A stretch of 64,000 nucleotides of DNA from Thioalkalivibrio sp. ALE31 (GCF_000377405.1 NZ_KB905024.1:186001-250000), one strand, 5' to 3'. Shown: positions 1 to 10,359, counted from the stretch's first letter. The notes: a model not told the origin generated them from the sequence alone. Translations and numbers: made by a program.

Positions 1-434
1 AGACCGTGCCACAGGGGGTGCTCGCGCGCCGGCAGCACGCGGTTCCACCCCATGTGGGGGATCTTCAAGCGGCGGCCATCCGCACCCTCCATCGCAGGGA
101 AGCGCGCCACCCGGCCCGGCAGGATACCGAGCAGGTCGACGCCGCCGCTCTCCTCGCTGGCGTCCATCAGGATCTGCTGGCCCAGGCACAGTCCGAGGAA
201 GGGCCGGTCCGCCGCCAGCTCGGGCAGCAGCCGGTCGAGCCCGCGCCGGGCCAGCGCCTGCATGGCATCCCCCGCCGCACCCTGGCCAGGGAACACCAGG
301 CGGTCCGCCTCGCGCAGGGTCTCGGGGTCGTCCGTGAGCAGCACGCGCTGGTCGGCCGCGGCCTCGTGCTCCAGCGCACGTACGACCGAGTGCAGATTGC
401 CCATGCCGTAATCGATGACGGCAACAGTTTCCAT
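1..434 (-). CDS. hisH: Imidazole glycerol phosphate synthase, glutaminase subunit HisH (partial)
   Basis: Glutamine amidotransferase half of the HisHF enzyme of histidine synthesis; it releases ammonia from glutamine for HisF in the cytoplasm. The start is an ATG at 434 giving METVAVIDYGMGN, a typical HisH beginning. The oxyanion-strand motif PGQGA lies at residues 49-53 and the nucleophile elbow GLCLGQ carries Cys83. The frame is open to the left edge after about 144 codons, at PHMGWNRVLP, so the C-terminal third with the catalytic His and Glu lies outside the window. hisB ends 23 bases upstream on the same strand, which fits a hisB-hisH operon. Confidence 0.95.
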   Translation of the reverse strand, partial: METVAVIDYGMGNLHSVVRALEHEAAADQRVLLTDDPETLREADRLVFPGQGAAGDAMQALARRGLDRLLPELAADRPFLGLCLGQQILMDASEESGGVDLLGILPGRVARFPAMEGADGRRLKIPHMGWNRVLPAREHPLWHG

Positions 435-457
435 GGCCGGGTCTCGTCCCTTGTCCG

Positions 458-1051
458 TTACAGGGTTCCCTTGGTGGACGGCATCATGCCCGCCGAGCGC
501 GGATCCATTTCCGCCGCCACGCGCAGGGCACGTCCGAAGGCCTTGAAGATGGTCTCGGCGACATGGTGGGCATTGTCGCCGCGCAGGCAGTCGATATGCA
601 GGGTCATCCAGCCGTGGTTGACCAGGCCCTGGAAGAATTCGTGGAACAGGTCGACGTCGAACTCGCCGATGTGCGAACGACGGAAATCGGCGTGCATCTC
701 CAGCCCCGGGCGCCCGGAGAAGTCGATCACCACGCGCGACAGGGCCTCGTCCAGCGGGACGTAGGCATGGCCGTAGCGGCGGATGCCCTTCTTGTCGCCC
801 AGCGCCTTTGCCAGCGCCTGCCCCAGGGTGATGCCGATGTCCTCCACCGTGTGGTGGGCATCGATATGCAGATCGCCCTCGGCGCGCACGTCGAGATCGA
901 CCAGGCCGTGGCGGGCAACCTGATCCAGCATGTGATCGAGGAACGGGATGCCTGTCTCGAGGTGGCTCTGCCCGGTGCCGTCGAGGTTGAGCTCGATGGC
1001 GATGCGGGTCTCCAGGGTGTCGCGGCGGACGGATGCGGTGCGTTCAGTCAT
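458..1051 (-). CDS. hisB: Imidazoleglycerol-phosphate dehydratase HisB (monofunctional)
   Basis: Dehydrates imidazole glycerol phosphate to imidazole acetol phosphate in histidine synthesis. The 197-residue protein has both metal-binding motifs of the family, HHTVED at 66-71 and HHVAE at 162-166, which hold the two Mn ions. Length and composition match the stand-alone dehydratase rather than the HisB fusion of enterobacteria that carries a phosphatase domain. The ATG at 1051 ([10 protein letters not shown]) is chosen because family similarity begins there; the frame stays open upstream without resemblance to HisB. It precedes hisH on the same strand. Confidence 0.95.
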   Translation of the reverse strand: MTERTASVRRDTLETRIAIELNLDGTGQSHLETGIPFLDHMLDQVARHGLVDLDVRAEGDLHIDAHHTVEDIGITLGQALAKALGDKKGIRRYGHAYVPLDEALSRVVIDFSGRPGLEMHADFRRSHIGEFDVDLFHEFFQGLVNHGWMTLHIDCLRGDNAHHVAETIFKAFGRALRVAAEMDPRSAGMMPSTKGTL

Positions 1052-1119
1052 GTTCCGGTTCAGGCACGATAAAACGCCAGTGTAGCAAGGCTGGCCCGCG
1101 CCCGGTATGACTGCGGGAC

Positions 1120-1500
1120 TTATCCGCGCGACCCCAGCTTCGGGCCGACCAGCAAGGCCTCGGGAACAGCCTCCTGGATGGCGCAGGGCAGTTCGCTGCA
1201 GATCCCCGGCCGCGCGCTCAGCGAGACCCACAGCGTGTTCAGCTTCAGGTTCAGCTCGACGAACGCGATATCGGCCCCGTAGCCATGGAGGACCCGCTCG
1301 ATGGCCAGCGCCCGGGCGTGGATCTCGGCGCGCGGGCGCTGGCGCAGACCGGGGATCAGCATCATGAAGTCCGCCAGCCGACGGCCTTCGGCGTCGCGCC
1401 GCGGCAGGCGCTGCCACAGGGGCTGGTGGGGTTCGAGGAGCAGGGCCGGGCGCAGCGCGGGTTCAGCATCCGGGTTTCGCGGCGGGGAATGGGGTGGCAT
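1120..1500 (-). CDS. Hypothetical protein between hisB and soxZ
   Basis: I do not recognise this 126-residue protein. The N-terminal third is rich in Pro and Arg. The C-terminal half (about 75-120) reads as a compact alpha/beta segment, ending in [20 protein letters not shown] and an [18 protein letters not shown] stretch with two cysteines. No signal peptide or membrane segment is seen. The start is placed at the ATG at 1500 (MPPHSPP); an upstream in-frame ATG near 1575 would add 25 residues and run into the terminator region. It lies 68 bases upstream of hisB on the same strand and downstream of the soxYZ terminator. It may be co-transcribed with hisB, but no function follows from that. Confidence 0.6.
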   Translation of the reverse strand: MPPHSPPRNPDAEPALRPALLLEPHQPLWQRLPRRDAEGRRLADFMMLIPGLRQRPRAEIHARALAIERVLHGYGADIAFVELNLKLNTLWVSLSARPGICSELPCAIQEAVPEALLVGPKLGSRG

Positions 1501-1579
1501 GGCTCGTCGCTCGGCATGGGCCTGTCTGGAGTGTAGGCCAGAAAGGCCAGGGTGCGACGGGCCCAACCCGGTCACAAAA

Positions 1580-1603
1580 AAAGCCGGGGCAAGCCCCGGC
1601 TTT
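1580..1603 (-). terminator. Rho-independent terminator of soxYZ
   Basis: Perfect 11-bp stem (AAAGCCGGGGC with its complement) around a 2-nt loop. On the minus strand it is followed by an unbroken run of T residues (1573-1582 region). It begins 26 bases after the soxZ stop, so it should end the soxYZ transcript and insulate the next gene. Confidence 0.9.
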
Positions 1604-1628
1604 GATTCAAGAGCATGAATGCTCCTGA

Positions 1629-1913
1629 TTACCGCACTTCGACCTCGGTCGAGTCGGATTCACCCTTGTTGTCCGTCCAGGAGATGGACACGGTGTCACC
1701 GGAAGAACCGTCCAGCTCAACCTGCAGGAACGGGTTGCGGGAAACGGTGTAGTTCCAGTTGGCGGTGATGGCGGTGGTGCCGTTACGCGCAATTTCCACA
1801 GTCTCGATGAAGTGCGGGCCACCGTCGTCGTCGGGGACCAGCATGTCGTGGCTCATCAGCGCACGGATATTGATAACGCCGTTGCTTTCCTGGGCGCGAA
1901 CTCGAATAGACAT
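1629..1913 (-). CDS. soxZ: Thiosulfate oxidation carrier protein subunit SoxZ
   Basis: Partner of SoxY in the periplasmic carrier complex that holds sulfur intermediates on a SoxY cysteine during thiosulfate oxidation. The 94-residue protein is an immunoglobulin-like all-beta domain with typical SoxZ features: MSIRVRAQ at the start, HDM followed by an acidic loop, HFIETVEI, and NPFLQVELDGSSGDTVSISWTD near the end. It has no signal sequence of its own, as expected, because SoxZ is exported folded with SoxY through the Tat pathway. It lies 46 bases after soxY on the same strand and is followed by a strong terminator, so the two form a short operon. Confidence 0.95.
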   Translation of the reverse strand: MSIRVRAQESNGVINIRALMSHDMLVPDDDGGPHFIETVEIARNGTTAITANWNYTVSRNPFLQVELDGSSGDTVSISWTDNKGESDSTEVEVR

Positions 1914-1959
1914 ATCTTAAACCTCCAGTAGTGTTCGGATCAGCGGTTCGGGGTCGGCG

Positions 1960-2430
1960 TTAGCCGCCGCAGCCACCAACCGTGACCTTCACTTCTTGAA
2001 CCGTCTTGTACCAGGTGTCGCCGGACTTCACGGCGGCGACCACGTTGGAGGACTCGCCCATGCGGATACGGCCGGAGACGTTCGCATGCGCGCCATCACC
2101 CAGGACGTAGTGGGCGGTCAGCGGCTGGTTGTTCAGCTCGACGAACACGGCCATTTCGGTCACGTTGTCCAGGCTGGACTCGATGGACACCGGGACCACG
2201 GCGCCGTTCTCGGCGATTTCCGGGGCGCTCAGGGTGACGTCACCGTCAGCGATGTCGCTGGAACCGGTCACCGCTTCAAAGGCGGCTTCCAGACCTTCGG
2301 CGGCAAAGGCCTCGGACGGCCAGGCGGCAAGCAGCTTGCTCGGGGCGAGCAGACCGGCCCCGACGGCGACACCGACAGTACCGGCGGCGAGAGTGCCTTT
2401 CAGGAAGACACGGCGCTTGGTGCTAATCAT
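1960..2430 (-). CDS. soxY: Thiosulfate oxidation carrier protein SoxY
   Basis: Periplasmic carrier whose C-terminal cysteine covalently binds the sulfur substrate in the Sox pathway. The 156 residues begin with a twin-arginine signal (Arg6-Arg7 in TKRRVFLKG, then a hydrophobic, Ala/Gly-rich stretch to about 35) and end in the diagnostic GGCGG motif, with carrier Cys154. The middle is the usual SoxY beta-sandwich domain. A good ribosome site (GAGGAG) precedes the ATG at 2430. Only soxY and soxZ are present here; soxA, soxX, soxB, soxC and soxD are absent from the window, so other Sox genes, if any, are elsewhere. Confidence 0.96.
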   Translation of the reverse strand: MISTKRRVFLKGTLAAGTVGVAVGAGLLAPSKLLAAWPSEAFAAEGLEAAFEAVTGSSDIADGDVTLSAPEIAENGAVVPVSIESSLDNVTEMAVFVELNNQPLTAHYVLGDGAHANVSGRIRMGESSNVVAAVKSGDTWYKTVQEVKVTVGGCGG

Positions 2431-2634
2431 GGATGATCTCCTCTCATCTTGTGGGTCAGTTCCGGATAATCCGGGACGTCTTCGCGGTGAACCGCTGTGA
2501 CGCCTGTTGCTTTGGACGGCGACCTGCAGGGGTCTATTCCCTGCGGACCGGAATCCGCCCCCTGACCAGCTTCAGTGGTCTTTTTGCTGGTCTCGCAGAT
2601 GCATCGTCCCAAACCTCGCTGAATCATTGATGAA

Positions 2635-2651
2635 CGAATCATCGCGATTCG
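2635..2651. promoter_or_regulatory. Dyad in the soxYZ / lptM divergent region
   Basis: The 339-base gap 2431-2769 separates divergent soxYZ and lptM and must hold both promoters, but I see no convincing -35/-10 pair. The clearest structure is a dyad with 6-bp arms CGAATC and GATTCG around 5 bases. A second GAATCAT lies 15 bases before the left arm (about 2621), as a direct repeat. This could be an operator for soxYZ; it is only a symmetry observation. Confidence 0.3.
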
Positions 2652-2769
2652 AAATCGGGTGAATTTCATCGGGATGCAACGGCCTGTCAGGGGCCCTGGC
2701 ACCTGAAGCCAGCGGCGTATCAATGGCACACTATCGCCTTTCCATGCAACGTAGACCCCGGACCCGACC

Positions 2770-2910
2770 ATGTTTTCCTGCAAGGCCCAATGGCTGTTGA
2801 TCGCCGTGATCGTCGTACTCGGCACGATGCAGATGCTCGCCTCCTGCGGCCAGAAGGGCGATCTCTACCTGCCCGATGACGAGGAAGCCGAGGAGCACAA
2901 CCCGCAATGA
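2770..2910 (+). CDS. lptM: LPS transport system lipoprotein LptM (YifL family)
   Basis: Very short lipoprotein of 46 residues. Residues 8-25 form the hydrophobic export signal, the lipobox LASC puts the lipidated cysteine at 26, and the family hallmark CGQKGDLYLPDD follows directly, with an acidic tail. LptM is known to assist maturation of the LptD-LptE outer-membrane complex. The gene lies 20 bases before lysA, the same lptM/lysA/dapF arrangement found in many gammaproteobacteria, which supports the call despite the small size. Confidence 0.9.
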   Translation: MFSCKAQWLLIAVIVVLGTMQMLASCGQKGDLYLPDDEEAEEHNPQ

Positions 2911-2930
2911 TCCCGCTGAAGGACCACTAG

Positions 2931-4235
2931 ATGGACTATTTCGACTACCACGGCGACACGCTGTTCTGTGAGGGTGTGGCCCTGGACGGCCTGGCCGAAC
3001 TGGTCGGCACCCCGGCCTACGTGTATTCCCGTGCCACGCTGGAGCGCCACTATCGCGCGTTCAGCGAGGCGCTGATCGGGACCCCGCACCAGGTCTGCTT
3101 CGCGGTGAAGGCGAACTCCGCGCTGGGGGTGCTGAACGTGCTCGCGCGCCTGGGCGCCGGCTTCGACATCGTCTCCGGCGGCGAACTGGAACGCGTGCTG
3201 CGCGCCGGCGGCGACCCGGCGAAGATCGTGTTCTCCGGCGTCGGCAAGACCGCCGCCGAGATGCGCCGCGCGCTGGAGGTCGGCATCCACTGTTTCAACG
3301 TCGAGTCCGCGCCGGAGCTGGAGCGGCTGGAGACGGTCGCGGCAGAGCTCGGCATTCAGGCCCCGGTGTCGATCCGGGTGAACCCGGACGTCGATGCCGA
3401 GACCCACCCCTACATCGCCACCGGGCTGCGCGAGAACAAGTTCGGTGTGGCGATCGAGGAGGCGCCGGCGCTGTATGCCCGGGTGCGTGACAGCCAGCAC
3501 CTGGCGGCCACCGGCGTCGACTTCCACATCGGCTCGCAGCTGACCCGCATTGATCCGTTCACCGATGCCCTCAAGCGTGTGCTGGCGCTGGTGGATCAGC
3601 TGGCCGAGGACGGCATCACACTCGAACACATCGATGTCGGCGGTGGCCTGGGCGTGCGCTACCGCGACGAGACGCCGCCGGAGCCCGATGTCTGGGCCAG
3701 CGCCCTGCGCGAGGTGCTGGGCGAACGAAGCCTGAAGGTGCTGCTGGAGCCGGGCCGCGCCATCGCGGCGAACGCCGGCGTGTTCCTGACCCGGGTGGAA
3801 TACCTGAAGCACACCGAGGCGCATGACTTCGCGATCGTCGACGGCGCGATGAACGACCTGCTGCGCCCGGCGCTGTACGGCGCCTGGCAGGAGATCGTGC
3901 CGGTGGTACAGCGCGACGACACGGCGACGCGGACCTACGACATCGTCGGCCCGGTCTGCGAGACCGGCGACTTCCTCGGCCGCGAGCGCGAACTGGCGCT
4001 GGCCGCCGGTGACCTGCTCGCGGTGCGCTCTGCCGGGGCCTACGGCTATGTGATGGCCGGCAATTACAACTCGCGGCCGCGCCCGCCGGAGGTGATGGTC
4101 GACGGCGACCACTTCCAGATCATCAACCGCCGCGAGCAGGTGGATCACCTGATGATGCGCGAGAGCATGCTGCCCCAGGATTCTGAAGACGTGGACCCGG
4201 ATGACACGGACCCGCCCGGGAGCGTGGCCCCGTGA
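2931..4235 (+). CDS. lysA: Diaminopimelate decarboxylase LysA
   Basis: PLP enzyme that decarboxylates meso-diaminopimelate to L-lysine. The 434-residue protein has the fold III alanine-racemase-like barrel with the PLP lysine Lys60 in FAVKANS, the HIGSQ motif at about 199-203, the glycine-rich phosphate loop GGGLG near 237-241, and EPGR at 273-276. The cysteine of VCETGDFLGRER and the late Tyr of AGAYGYVMAGNYNSRPRP complete the active site. The C-terminus is extended by an acidic tail (EDVDPDDTDPP). The TGA stop overlaps the GTG start of the methyltransferase gene by 4 bases, so the two are translationally linked. Confidence 0.97.
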   Translation: MDYFDYHGDTLFCEGVALDGLAELVGTPAYVYSRATLERHYRAFSEALIGTPHQVCFAVKANSALGVLNVLARLGAGFDIVSGGELERVLRAGGDPAKIVFSGVGKTAAEMRRALEVGIHCFNVESAPELERLETVAAELGIQAPVSIRVNPDVDAETHPYIATGLRENKFGVAIEEAPALYARVRDSQHLAATGVDFHIGSQLTRIDPFTDALKRVLALVDQLAEDGITLEHIDVGGGLGVRYRDETPPEPDVWASALREVLGERSLKVLLEPGRAIAANAGVFLTRVEYLKHTEAHDFAIVDGAMNDLLRPALYGAWQEIVPVVQRDDTATRTYDIVGPVCETGDFLGRERELALAAGDLLAVRSAGAYGYVMAGNYNSRPRPPEVMVDGDHFQIINRREQVDHLMMRESMLPQDSEDVDPDDTDPPGSVAP

Positions 4236-4906
4236 TCCCGCGCCAGCCCGAACCGGAGCTGATGCTGGAGCCTGCGCAGGCACGCGCCTACGCCGAGGCC
4301 GACTTCGCCGCCCCGCACGAGGGCTTCGTGGATGCCTTCGCCGAGGTCTTCCCGGGCCCGGTGACCGGGCCGGTGCTGGATCTCGGCTGTGGCCCGGGTG
4401 ACGTCTCGCTGCGCTTCGCCGCGCGCTACCCCGACTGCGAGGTGGACGGCCTCGACGGCGCGCCCGCGATGCTGGCCGCCGGCGACGCCCTGATGGCCGG
4501 TCACCCGGCCGCGCGGCGGGTTCATCTGGCCGAGGGCTGCCTGCCCGAGGCCCGCGGCCCGCGCGCCCCGTATGCCACGATCATCAGCAACTCCCTGCTG
4601 CATCACCTGCACGACCCCGCGGTGCTGTGGCAGGCGATCCGCCGCGACGGGGCACCGGGGGCAGCGGTATTCGTGATGGACCTGCGCCGCCCGGACTCGA
4701 CCGAGTCCGTCCAGGCCCTGGTCGCGCAGTACGCAGCCGATGACCCGGACGTCCTGCGGCGCGACTTCGAGCACTCCCTGCACGCCGCCTTCACGCCCGA
4801 GGAGGTGCGCGCGCAGCTGGCCGCCGCCGGCCTCGACGGTTTTACCGTCCACGTCACGTCGGACCGCCACATGATCATTTTCGGTCACCTGCCGGGGCAC
4901 CGCTGA
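4232..4906 (+). CDS. Class I SAM-dependent methyltransferase
   Basis: Rossmann-fold methyltransferase of 224 residues. Motif I is [10 protein letters not shown] (about 48-57) and the acidic motif II lies around [11 protein letters not shown], followed by a [11 protein letters not shown] motif like that of small-molecule methyltransferases of the UbiE/Methyltransf_25 type. The substrate cannot be told from sequence. It starts at a GTG whose last bases form the lysA stop, and its own TGA overlaps the dapF ATG, so it is embedded in the lysine/diaminopimelate operon. That position is not part of the standard lysA-dapF pair and is the odd feature of this locus. Confidence 0.85.
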   Translation: MIPRQPEPELMLEPAQARAYAEADFAAPHEGFVDAFAEVFPGPVTGPVLDLGCGPGDVSLRFAARYPDCEVDGLDGAPAMLAAGDALMAGHPAARRVHLAEGCLPEARGPRAPYATIISNSLLHHLHDPAVLWQAIRRDGAPGAAVFVMDLRRPDSTESVQALVAQYAADDPDVLRRDFEHSLHAAFTPEEVRAQLAAAGLDGFTVHVTSDRHMIIFGHLPGHR

Positions 4907-5742
4907 TGCGTCTCGAATTCACCAAGATGCACGGGCTGGGCAACGATTTCGTGGTGATCGATGGCATCCGCCAGTCGGTCCGGCTGGACGCATCGACGCT
5001 GCGCCATCTCGCGGATCGCCACTTCGGCATCGGCTGCGACCAGGTGCTGCTGGTGGAGGCGCCGAGCGATCCGGCGCAGGCACTGTTCCGCTACCGCATC
5101 TTCAATGCCGACGGCTCCGAGGTGGAGCAGTGCGGCAACGGGGCGCGCTGCTTCGCCCGCTTCGTGCGCGAGCAGGGCCTGACCGAGGCCCGCGAGATCC
5201 CGGTCGAGACCCTGGGCGGGCGCATCGTGCTGCATGTCGAGGACGACGAGCGGGTGCGCGTGGACATGGGCCGACCCGAGTTCGCGCCGGCGCGCATCCC
5301 GCTGGTCGCCGAGGCCGAGGCCGACGCCTACACCCTGGACGTACAGGGCCACTCGATCACCCTCGGCGCGGTGTCCATGGGCAACCCCCATGCGGTGATC
5401 CTGGTCGACGACGTCGCGCGCGCCCCGGTGGCCGAGATCGGCCCGATCATCGAACGCCACGAGAGCTTCCCGCGGCGCGTGAACGTCGGCTTCGCCGCGC
5501 TGCGCGACCGCGGCCATGTCGACCTGCGGGTATTCGAGCGCGGGGTCGGCGAGACGCTGGCCTGTGGCAGTGGCGCGGCCGCCGCGATGGCCGTGCTGCG
5601 CCGCCGCGGACTGGTCGACGATGACGTCGAGGTGGCCCTGCCGGGCGGGACCCTTGTGCTAAGCTGGGACGGACAGGCCGAGGCACCGGTTTGGCTGACC
5701 GGGCCGGCCACCACGGTATTCAACGGCTGGATCGATCTATGA
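4906..5742 (+). CDS. dapF: Diaminopimelate epimerase DapF
   Basis: Cofactor-independent epimerase that converts LL- to meso-diaminopimelate, feeding both LysA and peptidoglycan synthesis. The 278-residue protein shows the two-lobed family pattern with the catalytic cysteine pair Cys76 (EQCGNGARC) and Cys220 (LACGSGA). The N-terminal signature is [13 protein letters not shown] and the C-terminal lobe ends [10 protein letters not shown]. The start ATG overlaps the preceding stop by one base and the stop overlaps the next gene by 4 bases, pointing to coupled translation along the operon. Confidence 0.97.
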   Translation: MRLEFTKMHGLGNDFVVIDGIRQSVRLDASTLRHLADRHFGIGCDQVLLVEAPSDPAQALFRYRIFNADGSEVEQCGNGARCFARFVREQGLTEAREIPVETLGGRIVLHVEDDERVRVDMGRPEFAPARIPLVAEAEADAYTLDVQGHSITLGAVSMGNPHAVILVDDVARAPVAEIGPIIERHESFPRRVNVGFAALRDRGHVDLRVFERGVGETLACGSGAAAAMAVLRRRGLVDDDVEVALPGGTLVLSWDGQAEAPVWLTGPATTVFNGWIDL

Positions 5743-6476
5743 CTGGGCAATCCTCCAACGCCTCTGCTGCAGAGACCGCGAAGACCCGCTCGCCGAAAAA
5801 GAACCCGCAAGCCCCGATCGGCGCCGCCGACGTCGAGGCCTACCTGCGCGAGCACCCGGATTTCTTCCAGGACCACCTGCCGCTGCTGGACATCCTGCGC
5901 ATCCCCCATCCATCCGGCGGGGCCGTCTCGCTGCTGGAGCGCCAGGTCGCGCTGCTGCGCGAGAAGCACCGCGCGATGGAGCAGCACATGGGCGAGCTGG
6001 TCGAGCGCGCCCGCGACAACGAACGCATGGGCCAGCACCTGCACGAACTGGCCAAGACCCTGATGCGCGCCGAAAACCTGGACGCCGTGCTGGCCCTGAC
6101 CCAGGACGCCCTGCGCAACGAGCTGGGCGCGGAGCGCGTCAGCATCCGCCTGGCGCATCGCAAGGTCGACGACCTGCATGCGCTGGACAAGGGTGAGCTG
6201 GGCACCTTCGACCCGCTGTTCAGCCGCGGCAAGGCCCAGTGTGGCCGGGTCCCCGCCGAGATGCTGGATGTACTGTTCGACGATGCCGAGGAGATCGGAT
6301 CCGCGATCCTGATGCCCCTGGGCGATGATGCCGACCGGATCGGCGTGCTCGGCCTGGCGAGCGAATCCGCGAACCGCTTCCAGCCCGACATGGGCACCTA
6401 TTTCGTGACCCACATCGGCGACCTGCTGGCCGAGTCGATCCGCTGCCATGTCGAGCGGACCCACGCCGCGGCCTGA
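5739..6476 (+). CDS. DUF484 family protein (GAF-like)
   Basis: Cytoplasmic 245-residue protein of the DUF484 family, found between dapF and xerC in many proteobacteria. After a basic, low-complexity N-terminus (to about 27) comes the family motif [20 protein letters not shown], then [16 protein letters not shown] and a helical region with coiled-coil character. A GAF-like sensor domain occupies the C-terminal half (about 100-240). No catalytic function is established for the family. The ATG overlaps the dapF stop (ATGA), and the end overlaps the xerC start by 29 bases. Confidence 0.9.
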   Translation: MTGQSSNASAAETAKTRSPKKNPQAPIGAADVEAYLREHPDFFQDHLPLLDILRIPHPSGGAVSLLERQVALLREKHRAMEQHMGELVERARDNERMGQHLHELAKTLMRAENLDAVLALTQDALRNELGAERVSIRLAHRKVDDLHALDKGELGTFDPLFSRGKAQCGRVPAEMLDVLFDDAEEIGSAILMPLGDDADRIGVLGLASESANRFQPDMGTYFVTHIGDLLAESIRCHVERTHAAA

Positions 6477-7386
6477 CCCGGCGACCGGGGACGCGCCCGC
6501 GCAGGATGCGGATATCACGGCGTTTCTGGGCCACCTGAGCGACGTTCGCGGCCATTCGCCGCATACCGTCAAGGCCTATCGACGCGACCTGACGCGCCTG
6601 CGCAGCCTGCATCACGGCCCCTGGGAGGCGCTCAGGCCGGCCGACATGCGCCGCATCGCCGGGCAACTGGCGCGCCAGGGCCATCACCCGCGCTCCATTC
6701 AGCGCTTCCTGTCCGCTGCACGCGGCTTCTTTGCCTACCAGGTGGAACAGCGGCGCATGCCCGCCAACCCGGCGTCCGGCATGCGCGGCCCCCGGGCCGG
6801 GCGCGCCCTGCCGCGCGATCTCGATGTCGACCAGACACAGCAGGCCCTGGCTCCGGCCGAGGGCCCGGACCCGACGCTGGCCGCCCGCGACCAGGCGATG
6901 CTGGAGCTGCTGTATTCCTCCGGGCTGCGCCTGTCGGAGCTGACCGGGCTGGATCTGACCGATCTCGACCTGGACGCGGGACTGGTGCGGATGCTCGGCA
7001 AGGGCCGGCGCGAGCGCAGCGTGCCGGTGGGGCGCAAGGCGCGCGAGGCCCTGCGCACCTGGTTGCGGCACCGGGGGGACTGGGCAGCGCCGGACGAGCG
7101 GGCGGTCTTCGTCAGCCGTCGCGGCCCGCGCATCGGCAACCGCGCGGTGCAGCGCCGCGTCGCCGAGGCGGGACGCCGCGCCGGGCTGGACGTGCGCCTG
7201 CACCCGCACCGGCTGCGCCATGCGTTTGCCAGCCATCTGCTGGAATCCAGCGGCGACCTGCGGGCCATCCAGGAACTTCTGGGCCACGCCAACCTTGAAA
7301 CCACCCAGATCTATACCCATCTCGACTATCAGCATCTGGCACAGGTGTATGATGCCGCCCATCCGCGGGCCCGCCGGAGAGATTGA
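6448..7386 (+). CDS. xerC: Tyrosine recombinase XerC
   Basis: Site-specific recombinase that acts with XerD at dif to resolve chromosome dimers. The 312-residue protein has an N-terminal SAM-like DNA-binding domain (about 21-105) and a catalytic domain with all active-site residues: Arg161 (SSGLRLSEL), Lys185 (GKGRRERSVPVG), His254 and Arg257 (HPHRLRHAF), His280 (LLGHANL) and nucleophile Tyr289 (TTQIYTHLD). The start chosen is the ATG at 6448, inside the end of the DUF484 gene; its N-terminus to about 20 is Pro/Asp-rich. Synteny dapF-DUF484-xerC distinguishes it from XerD. Confidence 0.95.
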   Translation: MSSGPTPRPDPATGDAPAQDADITAFLGHLSDVRGHSPHTVKAYRRDLTRLRSLHHGPWEALRPADMRRIAGQLARQGHHPRSIQRFLSAARGFFAYQVEQRRMPANPASGMRGPRAGRALPRDLDVDQTQQALAPAEGPDPTLAARDQAMLELLYSSGLRLSELTGLDLTDLDLDAGLVRMLGKGRRERSVPVGRKAREALRTWLRHRGDWAAPDERAVFVSRRGPRIGNRAVQRRVAEAGRRAGLDVRLHPHRLRHAFASHLLESSGDLRAIQELLGHANLETTQIYTHLDYQHLAQVYDAAHPRARRRD

Positions 7387-7477
7387 TCCGGCCGCGATCG
7401 CACCCGCCGGGTGAACGATCCCGGGTCGCCGCGACCCAACACCGTGCCCCCGATACACAGCCGGACAGGAGAACCCC

Positions 7478-8020
7478 GTGGAACAGTTTCGCGGCACCAC
7501 CATCGTTTGCGTCCGCAAGGACGGCGCCGTCACCCTCGGGGGCGACGGCCAGGTATCCCTTGGCAACACCGTGATGAAGGGCAACGCGCGCAAGGTGCGC
7601 CGGGTCTATCACGACCGCATCCTGGCCGGCTTTGCCGGCGGCACCGCCGATGCCTTCACCCTGTTCGAGCGCTTCGAGGGCATGCTGGAGAAGCACTCCG
7701 GCAATATCACCCGGGCTGCGGTGGAGCTGGCCAAGGACTGGCGCACTGACCGCGCCCTGCGCAAGCTGGAGGCCCTGCTGGCCGTGTCCGACCGCGAGAA
7801 CTCGTTCGTGATCTCGGGGAACGGCGACGTGATCGAGCCGGAGAACGCACTGATCGCGATCGGCTCCGGCGGGCCCTACGCCCAGGCCTCCGCCCAGGCC
7901 CTGCTGCAGAACACCGACCTTTCGGCGCGCGAGATCGTGGAGAAGTCCCTGAACATCGCCGCCGACATCTGCGTGTATACCAATCACAACATCACCCTGG
8001 AGAGCCTGGACGCGGAGTAA
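7478..8020 (+). CDS. hslV: ATP-dependent protease peptidase subunit HslV
   Basis: Proteasome-like threonine peptidase that forms a double hexamer capped by HslU. The 180-residue precursor begins MEQFRGTT; removal of the six-residue propeptide exposes catalytic Thr7. Hallmarks include [40 protein letters not shown] and AIGSGGPYA. The GTG at 7478 is supported by an AGGAG ribosome site 6 bases upstream and by the propeptide, which is common in non-enteric HslV. The 91 bases between xerC and hslV could hold a heat-shock promoter, but I see no clear one. Confidence 0.96.
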   Translation: MEQFRGTTIVCVRKDGAVTLGGDGQVSLGNTVMKGNARKVRRVYHDRILAGFAGGTADAFTLFERFEGMLEKHSGNITRAAVELAKDWRTDRALRKLEALLAVSDRENSFVISGNGDVIEPENALIAIGSGGPYAQASAQALLQNTDLSAREIVEKSLNIAADICVYTNHNITLESLDAE

Positions 8021-8066
8021 CGCGCCCGGCCCCGGACGACCCGATCCGACCAAGGCCCCTTTTGCC

Positions 8067-9401
<1,335 letters not shown>

Positions 9402-9447
9402 CGCAGCCCCGCCGGGGACGACGCCCCGTGATCTGCGCCAGGGGGCG

Positions 9448-10359
9448 CTACTCGGGGGCCCCCTGGCGATAGGGGTCGGGCCAGCCCTCGGGCGGCGGGT
9501 AGAAGCGCTTGTAGGCCCAGTTGTATTGCTCGGGGCAGCGCCGCACCAGGGTCTCCACATGGGCGTTGATCGCCGCGGCCGCGCGGGCGAAATCGCGGTC
9601 GGCCACCTCCGGCCCGGCCTCGACCTCGTGATAGCGAAAGCCCCGGCCCCCGGGCAGGCGCTCGGCAAACAGGAACACCACGTGATCCTCGCGCCCGCGC
9701 AGCAGGCGGGGGAGCAGGGTCATGGTCAGGGCCGGGCGCCCGAAGAACGAAGCGTGCTGGCCCGAGGCGCCCTTGGGGCTCTGGTCCGGCAGGATGCCGA
9801 TGATCTCGCCGCGGTCGCGTGCCTGCTGCAGGATGCGCAGGCCGCTGCGATCGGCCGGCGCCAGCTCGGCCCCGGTCGAGGCCCGGGCCTCGCGCACCCA
9901 GCGATCAATCTCCGGGGTCTTGAACGGGCTGTACAGCGTAGCCATCGGGCCGTGGCGGGCGGCATGCAGGCCGGCGAACTCCCAGGAACCCAGATGCGGG
10001 GCGCACAGGAACAGCGCCCGGCTCGCGGGGCGCTCGCGCAGCCGCGCGTAGTGCGGCGGCTGGACGGCCAGCGTCTCCAGGCTTTCCGGGGGCGACTGCC
10101 ACAGCCAGGGCGACTCGGTCAGGGCCTGGCCCATGGCCATCAGCGAGCGTCGTCCGACCCGCCGCCGCCAGGCCGGATCCTTTTCCGGGAAGCACAGCGC
10201 CAGGTTGATGCGGGTGATACGGGCCGCGCGCGTGGGGAGATACCAGGCAAGCGCGCCCACCCCGCCGCCCAGGGCGTGGTTTACCCGCAGCGGGAGCCGC
10301 GCGAGCAGGCGCAGGCTGCCCCCGATCAGGCGGTCACGCAGATGCCGACGTCGGGCCAT
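9448..10359 (-). CDS. Lipid A biosynthesis acyltransferase (LpxL/HtrB-LpxM family)
   Basis: Inner-membrane acyltransferase that adds a secondary acyl chain to lipid A. The 303-residue protein has the catalytic HX4E motif as His122-Leu-Gly-Ser-Trp-Glu127, preceded by a hydrophobic N-terminal anchor (about 11-42) and by the family pattern RITRINLALCFPEK. It ends in PEQYNWAYKRFYPPPEGWPDPY, the usual C-terminal signature. Whether it adds the first (LpxL) or second (LpxM) chain cannot be told. Its start lies 26 bases inside the end of ttcA on the same strand, so it is translated from a transcript shared with ttcA. Confidence 0.9.
   Translation of the reverse strand: MARRRHLRDRLIGGSLRLLARLPLRVNHALGGGVGALAWYLPTRAARITRINLALCFPEKDPAWRRRVGRRSLMAMGQALTESPWLWQSPPESLETLAVQPPHYARLRERPASRALFLCAPHLGSWEFAGLHAARHGPMATLYSPFKTPEIDRWVREARASTGAELAPADRSGLRILQQARDRGEIIGILPDQSPKGASGQHASFFGRPALTMTLLPRLLRGREDHVVFLFAERLPGGRGFRYHEVEAGPEVADRDFARAAAAINAHVETLVRRCPEQYNWAYKRFYPPPEGWPDPYRQGAPE

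Noticed and set aside
2865-4283. Open frame of about 470 codons antisense to lysA
   Set aside because: Low-complexity His/Arg/Val-rich product typical of the reverse of GC-rich genes.
9676-9681. CACGTG inside the acyltransferase gene as another parS
   Set aside because: Only the central six bases fit; the arms do not match the parS consensus.
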